From Streptomyces xanthochromogenes (GTDB lineage Bacteria > Actinomycetota > Actinomycetes > Streptomycetales > Streptomycetaceae), in NCBI RefSeq assembly GCF_014650455.1, contig NZ_BMUZ01000001.1:434001-498000 (forward strand): a DNA stretch of 64,000 bases, read 5' to 3'. Under the pieces are notes generated by a model, which saw nothing but the letters and a program-made list of their open reading frames with translations, was not told the DNA's origin and made no database searches. The translations under genes were made by a program, and so were the position numbers. Shown piece after piece: positions 59,228-64,000 of this stretch. Every line of letters starts with the position of its first letter. Position 1 is the stretch's first letter.

Positions 59228-60610
59228 ATGGCTGCCACGACATCCGACACCGCGCCCGCTCCCTCCGGCCCGCCGACGTCCGTGAGCGGCTGGGGGCGCA
59301 CGGCCCCCTCCACCGCCCGTCTGCTGCGCCCGCGCAGCTACGAGGAGGCGGCGGCCGCGGTGCTCGCGTGCGGGGCGCGCGGCACGATCGCCCGCGGGCT
59401 CGGCCGGGCGTACGGGGACGCCGCGCAGAACGCGGGCGGCGCGGTCCTCGACATGACGGGCCTCGACCGCATCCGCACGGTGGACGCCGAGGCGGGCGTC
59501 GTCGTCTGCGACGCGGGCGTCAGCCTGCACCGCCTGATGGAAGTCCTGCTGCCGCTCGGCTGGTTCGTGCCGGTGACCCCCGGCACCCGGTACGTCACCG
59601 TCGGCGGCGCGATCGGCGCCGACATCCACGGCAAGAACCACCACCTGTCGGGCTCCTTCGCCCGCCATGTGCGCGAGCTCGAACTCCTCACCGCCGACGG
59701 CACGGTCCGCACGGTCACCCCGGACACCGCGCTGTTCGACGCGACCGCGGGCGGCATGGGGCTCACCGGAGTGATCCTGCGCGCCACGATCCAACTCCTG
59801 CCCGTCCGCACCTCGTTGATGACGGTGGACACCGAACGGGCCGTGGATCTGGATGACTTGATGAACCGGCTCGAATCGGGGGACCACCGCTACCGGTACT
59901 CGGTCGCCTGGATCGACCTCCTCGCGCGGGGCGCGCGTACCGGCAGGTCGGTGCTGACCCGCGGGGACCACGCGCCGCTCGACATGCTGCCGCCCCGCGC
60001 CGCCCGCAGCCCGCTCGCCTTCCGGCCCCGCCGGCTCCCCGCCGCCCCCTCCTTCCTGCCCGAGGGGCTGCTCGGGCGTGCCTCGGTGTCGGCCTTCAAC
60101 GAGCTCTGGTACCGCAGGGCGCCCCGGCACCGCACGGGCGAGCTCCAGCGCATCTCGACGTTCTTCCACCCGCTCGACGGGGTGCCGCACTGGAACCGCG
60201 TCTACGGCAGGGGCGGCTTCGTGCAGTACCAGTTCGTCGTCGGGTACGGACAGGAGGAAGCCCTGCGCGCCATCGTGCGGCGCATCTCCCGGCACGGCTG
60301 CCCCTCCTTCCTCGCCGTCCTCAAGCGCTTCGGCGACGCCGACCCGGGCTGGCTCTCCTTCCCCGTCCCCGGCTGGACCCTGGCCCTCGACATCCCGGCG
60401 AACCTGGCAGGGCTCGGCGCCCTGCTCGACGACCTCGACGAGCAGGTGGCGGGCGCGGGCGGCCGGGTCTATCTGGCGAAGGACGCGCGGCTGCGGCCGG
60501 AACTGGTGGCGCGCATGTATCCGCGGCTGCCCCAATTCCGGTCATTGCGGGCCGAGTTGGACTCCGATGGCATCTTCAGGTCGGACATGAGCAGACGCCT
60601 GGGCCTGTGA
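59228..60610 (+). CDS. dprE1: Decaprenylphosphoryl-beta-D-ribose 2'-oxidase (DprE1-like)
   Basis: A 460-residue FAD enzyme of the vanillyl-alcohol-oxidase type that oxidises the 2'-OH of decaprenylphosphoryl-ribose. FAD site: ARGLGRAYGDAAQNAGG and TPGTRYVTVGGAIGADIHGKNHH. Substrate half: WNRVYGRGGFVQYQFVV, the AKDAR lysine, and the C-terminal FRSDMSRRLGL. At the position of mycobacterial Cys387 (PGW-x-x-C) this protein has Ala386 (PGWTLALDIP), so covalent inactivation by benzothiazinones is not expected. Followed by dprE2. Confidence 0.92.
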   Translation: MAATTSDTAPAPSGPPTSVSGWGRTAPSTARLLRPRSYEEAAAAVLACGARGTIARGLGRAYGDAAQNAGGAVLDMTGLDRIRTVDAEAGVVVCDAGVSLHRLMEVLLPLGWFVPVTPGTRYVTVGGAIGADIHGKNHHLSGSFARHVRELELLTADGTVRTVTPDTALFDATAGGMGLTGVILRATIQLLPVRTSLMTVDTERAVDLDDLMNRLESGDHRYRYSVAWIDLLARGARTGRSVLTRGDHAPLDMLPPRAARSPLAFRPRRLPAAPSFLPEGLLGRASVSAFNELWYRRAPRHRTGELQRISTFFHPLDGVPHWNRVYGRGGFVQYQFVVGYGQEEALRAIVRRISRHGCPSFLAVLKRFGDADPGWLSFPVPGWTLALDIPANLAGLGALLDDLDEQVAGAGGRVYLAKDARLRPELVARMYPRLPQFRSLRAELDSDGIFRSDMSRRLGL

Positions 60611-60709
60611 CCGGCCGGCCTCCGGCCTCCCCCCGGGCACCCCGGGCACCCGCAGACCCCCGTAGGCACCCGCAGCTCCCCTCCCCCCTCTCCCCCCCAA
60701 GGAGCCCCG

Positions 60710-61465
60710 ATGAAGGACGCATTCGGTACCCCGCAGTCGCTGCTCGTGCTCGGCGGCACCTCCGAGATCGGCCTCGCCACCGCCCGCCGCCTGATCGCCC
60801 GCCGCACCCGCACGGTGTGGCTCGCGGGCCGGGCCTCCCCCGCCCTCGAAGCGGCCGCGGCCGAGCTGCGGGCGCTCGGCCCGGACGTCCACACCCTCGC
60901 CTTCGACGCCCTCGATCCCGCCGCGCACGAGGTCGCGCTCGGCAAGGTGTTCGCGGAGGGCGACATCGACATGGTGCTGCTCGCGTTCGGGGTGCTCGGC
61001 GACCAGGCCCACGACGAGGGCGAGCCGCTCGCCGCGGTGCGGGTGGCCCAGACCAACTACACCGGTGCGGTCTCGGCGGGCCTGGTGTGCGCCAAGGCCC
61101 TCCAGGCTCAGGGCCACGGTTCGCTCGTCGTGCTGTCCTCGGTGGCCGGCGAACGCGCCCGCCGCAGCAACTTCATCTACGGGTCGAGCAAGGCGGGCCT
61201 CGACGTGTTCGCCCAAGGCCTCGGTGACGCGCTGCACGGTACGGGGGTGCACGTCATGGTCGTACGCCCCGGATTCGTCCGCACGAAGATGACGGCCGGG
61301 CTCACCGAGGCCCCGCTCGCCACCACCCCCGAGGCGGTGGCCCTGGCCATCGAGGCCGGGCTGCGGCGCCGGGCGGAGCTGGTGTGGGTGCCCGGCACGA
61401 TGCGGGCGGTGATGTCGGCGCTACGGCACGTGCCGCGCGGGGTCTTCCGGCGGCTTCCGGTCTGA
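60710..61465 (+). CDS. dprE2: Decaprenylphospho-beta-D-erythro-pentofuranosid-2-ulose 2-reductase (DprE2-like)
   Basis: A 251-residue short-chain dehydrogenase: SLLVLGGTSEIGLATARRLI binds NADH, VVLSSVAGERARRSNFIYGSSKAGLD supplies the Ser-Tyr-Lys triad (Y-G-S-S-K). It would reduce the keto product of DprE1 to decaprenylphosphoryl-arabinose. CAAGGAG precedes the ATG. It lies 99 bp after dprE1; the gap is a pyrimidine-rich run with no hairpin, so one operon is likely. Confidence 0.92.
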   Translation: MKDAFGTPQSLLVLGGTSEIGLATARRLIARRTRTVWLAGRASPALEAAAAELRALGPDVHTLAFDALDPAAHEVALGKVFAEGDIDMVLLAFGVLGDQAHDEGEPLAAVRVAQTNYTGAVSAGLVCAKALQAQGHGSLVVLSSVAGERARRSNFIYGSSKAGLDVFAQGLGDALHGTGVHVMVVRPGFVRTKMTAGLTEAPLATTPEAVALAIEAGLRRRAELVWVPGTMRAVMSALRHVPRGVFRRLPV

Positions 61466-61491
61466 GCTGCCCCCGGTCCGAGCGGTCCGGG

Positions 61492-62070
61492 CTAGCGCAG
61501 GGAGGGGTGGTCGAGGCAGGCGCCCTGGGCGGGGACGCCGAGCGCGCCGATGCCGAAGGGGTAGTCGCGCAGCTTGCGCCACACCCCGTCGGCGCCCTGC
61601 TCGTACAGGGCGAACCCGCCACACGTCCAGGACGCCGCGAAGTCGGCGAGGGTCTCGTACGCCACGTCCATCTCCTCCTCGGAGATGCCGTGCGCAACGG
61701 TCACGTGCGGGTGGTACGGGAACTGGAGCTCGCGCACCAGCGGGCCGGCCTCGTCCCGCACCCGCTGCTGGAGCCACGCGCACTCGCCCGCGCCCTCCGC
61801 CACCTGCACGAAGACCACCGGGGACAGCGGACGGAAGGTGCCCGTGCCCTCCAGCCGCATCGGGAACGCGCGCCCGGCCGCCGCGACCGAGGCCAGGTGC
61901 GCCTCGATCTCCGGCAGGCACTCGGCCTCGACCTCGTGCGGCGGCAGCAGGGTGACGTGCGTGGGGATGCCGTGCGCGGCGGGGTCACCGAAGCCCGCGC
62001 GCCGCTCCTGGAGCAGGCTGCCATAGGGCTCCGGGACCGCGATCGAAACGCCGAGCGTTACGGTCCCCAC
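61492..62070 (-). CDS. 2'-5' RNA ligase / cyclic phosphodiesterase-like protein
   Basis: A 192-residue 2H-phosphoesterase with two H-x-T motifs, HVTLLPPHE (about residue 39) and HVTVAHG (about 122). The family opens 2',3'-cyclic phosphates or joins tRNA halves in vitro; the in vivo job in Streptomyces is unknown. Start: GTG at 62070 with GAGGAG 6 bp before it. An upstream extension to 62166 has no Shine-Dalgarno sequence. Confidence 0.88.
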   Translation of the reverse strand: MGTVTLGVSIAVPEPYGSLLQERRAGFGDPAAHGIPTHVTLLPPHEVEAECLPEIEAHLASVAAAGRAFPMRLEGTGTFRPLSPVVFVQVAEGAGECAWLQQRVRDEAGPLVRELQFPYHPHVTVAHGISEEEMDVAYETLADFAASWTCGGFALYEQGADGVWRKLRDYPFGIGALGVPAQGACLDHPSLR

Positions 62071-62171
62071 GTCGTTCTCCTCCGTGCTGTCGTGTTGATG
62101 GTGTGCAGTGTGACGGCCCGACCGGCCGCTGACCAGAGCCCGGGGTCGAGCTCCGGCCACGGTCACCGGTG

Positions 62172-63185
62172 TCAGTGCTTGGCGGGCAGCAGGCCGACCT
62201 TGTCGTACGCCGTCGCCAGCGTCTCGGCGGCGACCGCGCGGGCCTTCTCGGCACCCTTGGCGAGCAGCGAGTCCAGCGTCTCGGGGTCGTCCAGGTACTG
62301 CTGCGTCCGCGTGCGGAACGGCGTGACGAACTCGACCATCACGTCGGCGAGGTCCGTCTTGAGCGCGCCGTACATCTTGCCCTCGTACTCGGCCTCCAGC
62401 TCCGCGATCGTCCTGCCCGTGAGGGTCGAGTAGATGGAGAGCAGGTTGGAGACACCGGGCTTGTTCTCGGTGTCGTACTTGATCACCGTGTCGGTGTCGG
62501 TGACGGCGCTCTTGACCTTCTTGGCCGTCGTCTTCGGGTCGTCGAGGAGGTTGATGAGGCCCTTCGGCGTCGACGCCGACTTGCTCATCTTGATCGACGG
62601 GTCCTGGAGGTCGTAGATCTTCGCCGTCTCCTTGAGGATGTACGGCTCCGGGACGGTGAACGTCTCGCCGAACCGGCCGTTGAAGCGGTCGGCGAGGTCA
62701 CGGGTGAGCTCGATGTGCTGGCGCTGGTCCTCCCCGACGGGGACCTGGTTGGCCTGGTACAGCAGGATGTCGGCGACCTGCAGGATCGGGTAGGTGAAGA
62801 GGCCGACGGTCGCGTTGCCCGCGCCGTGCTTGGCGGACTTGTCCTTGAACTGCGTCATCCGGCTGGCCTCGCCGAAACCGGCCAGGCAGTTCATGATCCA
62901 GGCGAGCTGGGCGTGCTCGGGCACGTGGCTCTGGACGAACAGCGTGCAGCGCTCGGGGTCGAGACCGGCGGCGAGCAGCTGGGCCGCGGCGAGCCGGGTG
63001 TTGGCGCGCAGCTCGGCGGGGTCCTGCGGGACGGTGATCGCGTGCAGGTCCACGACCATGTAGAACGCGTCGTGGGACTCCTGGAGCGCGACCCACTGGC
63101 GGACCGCGCCGAGGTAGTTGCCGAGGTGGAACGAGCCTGCGGTGGGCTGGATTCCGGAGAGCACGCGGGGACTAGTCGAGGCCAT
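62172..63185 (-). CDS. trpS: Tryptophanyl-tRNA synthetase
   Basis: A 337-residue class I synthetase: [19 protein letters not shown] (HIGH-type), [33 protein letters not shown], and KMSKS in SIKMSKSAS. Length and motifs are those of the housekeeping bacterial enzyme. Streptomyces coelicolor has a second, indolmycin-resistant TrpRS elsewhere; this copy's position near glyA matches the housekeeping one as I recall. Start: ATG at 63185; another ATG at 63194 is in frame. Confidence 0.95.
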   Translation of the reverse strand: MASTSPRVLSGIQPTAGSFHLGNYLGAVRQWVALQESHDAFYMVVDLHAITVPQDPAELRANTRLAAAQLLAAGLDPERCTLFVQSHVPEHAQLAWIMNCLAGFGEASRMTQFKDKSAKHGAGNATVGLFTYPILQVADILLYQANQVPVGEDQRQHIELTRDLADRFNGRFGETFTVPEPYILKETAKIYDLQDPSIKMSKSASTPKGLINLLDDPKTTAKKVKSAVTDTDTVIKYDTENKPGVSNLLSIYSTLTGRTIAELEAEYEGKMYGALKTDLADVMVEFVTPFRTRTQQYLDDPETLDSLLAKGAEKARAVAAETLATAYDKVGLLPAKH

Positions 63186-63325
63186 GCTCAGCATTCTCTC
63201 AGGTGGGCGCGTCCACCTGGAAACCCCGCGCTTGTGACCGGCCCCACAAGGTGCCCCGGCACCTCGGGGGCGCTGCCCCCGAACCCCCGGAGCCCGCCGC
63301 CTCCGCCTGCGGACCGCAGGGGCCG

Positions 63326-63405
63326 CTCGCGCAGTTCCCCGCGCCCCTGACCCCGATTTCGGCCTCGCACCGTGCTCGCTCCTCGCGCAGTTCCCCGCGC
63401 CCCTG
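63326..63405 (+). repeat. Two identical 24-bp copies of a dispersed Streptomyces repeat
   Basis: CTCGCGCAGTTCCCCGCGCC plus CCTG occurs at 63326-63349 and again at 63382-63405, 56 bp apart. From memory the GCGCAGTTCCCCGCGCCCCT motif is scattered in intergenic regions of many Streptomyces genomes. The copies lie in the 336-bp non-coding gap between trpS and glyA. Confidence 0.7.
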
Positions 63406-63446
63406 TAGGTGACCCCGAATGCCTCGGTGCCGGCCCGCACAGGCAT

Positions 63447-63519
63447 CCTCAGCCTGTCCGGCGTTTGAGGAGGAGCGCCGTTCAGGCGCGAACGGGGGTC
63501 TGGGGGCGGAGCCCCAGGG
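63447..63519. repeat. Second dispersed intergenic element with terminator-like end
   Basis: The segment with CCTCAGCCTGTCCGGCGTTTG, GAGGAGGAGCGCCGTTCAGG, GCGCGAACGGGGGTCTGGGG and GCGGAGCCCCAGG in order resembles a frequent Streptomyces intergenic repeat (recollection). Its right end forms a 6-bp hairpin (63500-63505 with 63512-63517) just after the glyA stop and may terminate glyA transcription. Confidence 0.6.
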
Positions 63520-63521
63520 GG

Positions 63522-64000
63522 TCAGTCCAGGGGGAGGCCCGGGGCCGGGTAGGCGGACAGGAGGTCCGTCACCTCGGCGCGGATCACGGACAGTGCGCCC
63601 TCGTCACCGGCCCGGGCCGCGGACACGCCCCGGTCGAGCCATTCGGCCACCTTCGGCATGTGGTCGGCGCCAAGACCCCTCGACGTCAGGGACGGCGTAC
63701 CGATGCGAATGCCGGAGGGGTCGAACGGCTTGCGCGGGTCGTACGGCACGGTGTTGTAGTTGACGACGAGCCCCGCCCGGTCCAGCGCCTTCGCCGCCAC
63801 CTTGCCGGGCACGTCCTTGGGGGTGAGGTCCATCAGGATCAGGTGGTTGTCCGTGCCGCCCGACACGAGGTCGAAGCCCCGCTCCAGAAGGGCATCGGCG
63901 AGGGCCCGCGCATTGGCCACCACCTGGTGCGCGTACGCGCAGAACGCCGGCTGCGCCGCCTCGTGGAGGGCGACCGCGATCGCCGCCGTGGTCTGGTTGT
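63522..64000 (-). CDS. glyA: Serine hydroxymethyltransferase (C-terminal part; 5' end outside window)
   Basis: Only the last ~159 codons are visible; the frame continues past 64000. Visible: NQTTAAIAVALHEAAQPAF, HQVVANARALADALLERGFDLVSGGTDNHLILMDLTPKDVPGKVAAKALDRAGLVVNYNTVPYDP and SGIRIGTPSLTSRG, all diagnostic of the small domain of GlyA. The PLP lysine is upstream of the window. The enzyme converts serine and tetrahydrofolate to glycine and methylene-tetrahydrofolate. Confidence 0.95.
   Translation of the reverse strand, partial: NQTTAAIAVALHEAAQPAFCAYAHQVVANARALADALLERGFDLVSGGTDNHLILMDLTPKDVPGKVAAKALDRAGLVVNYNTVPYDPRKPFDPSGIRIGTPSLTSRGLGADHMPKVAEWLDRGVSAARAGDEGALSVIRAEVTDLLSAYPAPGLPLD

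Overview
The window is high-GC actinobacterial chromosome, almost certainly Streptomyces. The evidence is strong third-position G/C bias, frequent GTG starts, 1-4 bp gene overlaps, and the unmistakable sigQ / afsQ1-afsQ2 locus. As I recall it (unchecked), the gene order afsQ ... add ... deoA-cdd-ABC ... neuB ... sdhCDAB ... SCO4848-type protein ... trpS-glyA matches the core chromosome of S. coelicolor. I see no IS, prophage, tRNA, rRNA or CRISPR.

Layout. 1-0.8 kb: truncated secreted protein with two similar modules. 1.0-4.4 kb: deoC followed by an overlapping pair of aldehyde dehydrogenase genes. 4.4-5.6 kb: small secreted protein and a uridine-kinase-like gene. 5.7-9.5 kb: sigQ divergent from afsQ1-afsQ2-lipoprotein, with an AfsQ1-type box between. 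9.6-17.5 kb: VanZ, PspC, lipoprotein, small secreted protein, adenosine deaminase (add), alpha/beta-hydrolase-like protein, LysR/MFS pair, SigG-like ECF factor, STAS protein. 18.2-25.3 kb: nucleoside uptake and catabolism (deoA, cdd, two permeases, ATPase, BMP lipoprotein). 25.4-26.6 kb: M20 amidohydrolase. 26.8-34.0 kb: nonulosonic-acid (sialic-acid/Kdn-like) glycopolymer cluster. 34.1-36.3 kb: TetR and FAD monooxygenase with two operators. 36.4-45.9 kb: acyltransferase, Uma2 protein, methylmalonyl-CoA-mutase-type large subunit, L,D-transpeptidase, ECF sigma/membrane protein pair, GH20 hexosaminidase, UraD-like protein. 46.1-49.5 kb: sdhCDAB. 49.7-56.1 kb: TetR, GH89 glycosidase, family-5 solute-binding protein, SCO4848-type membrane protein, D-Ala-D-Ala carboxypeptidase. 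56.1-61.5 kb: YihY, GtrA, DPPR synthase, PAP2, DprE1, DprE2, which is a decaprenylphosphoryl-arabinose pathway. 61.5-64 kb: 2'-5' RNA ligase-like protein, trpS, a repeat-rich spacer, and partial glyA.

How the parts work together. The strongest system-level signal is the palindrome CTACGCGCGTAG, present just upstream of deoC, add, deoA, the ABC ATPase operon and (half-degenerate) the BMP lipoprotein. It sits at or next to plausible -10 elements and ties five separate transcription units into one nucleoside-scavenging regulon. DeoC releases acetaldehyde, and the downstream ALDH pair (one catalytic, one without any cysteine, resembling a split ALDH16) would oxidise it. The nonulosonate cluster joins a short NeuB-type synthase without a SAF domain, a NeuA-HAD phosphatase fusion and two polysialyltransferase-like proteins. 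That fits a Kdn-9-phosphate route to a wall polymer. The dprE cluster is complete for making DPA although Streptomyces are not known for arabinogalactan, and its DprE1 has alanine where mycobacterial DprE1 has the benzothiazinone-reactive cysteine. Many genes start at, or 6-7 nt after, a -10 hexamer with no Shine-Dalgarno, which suggests leaderless mRNAs.
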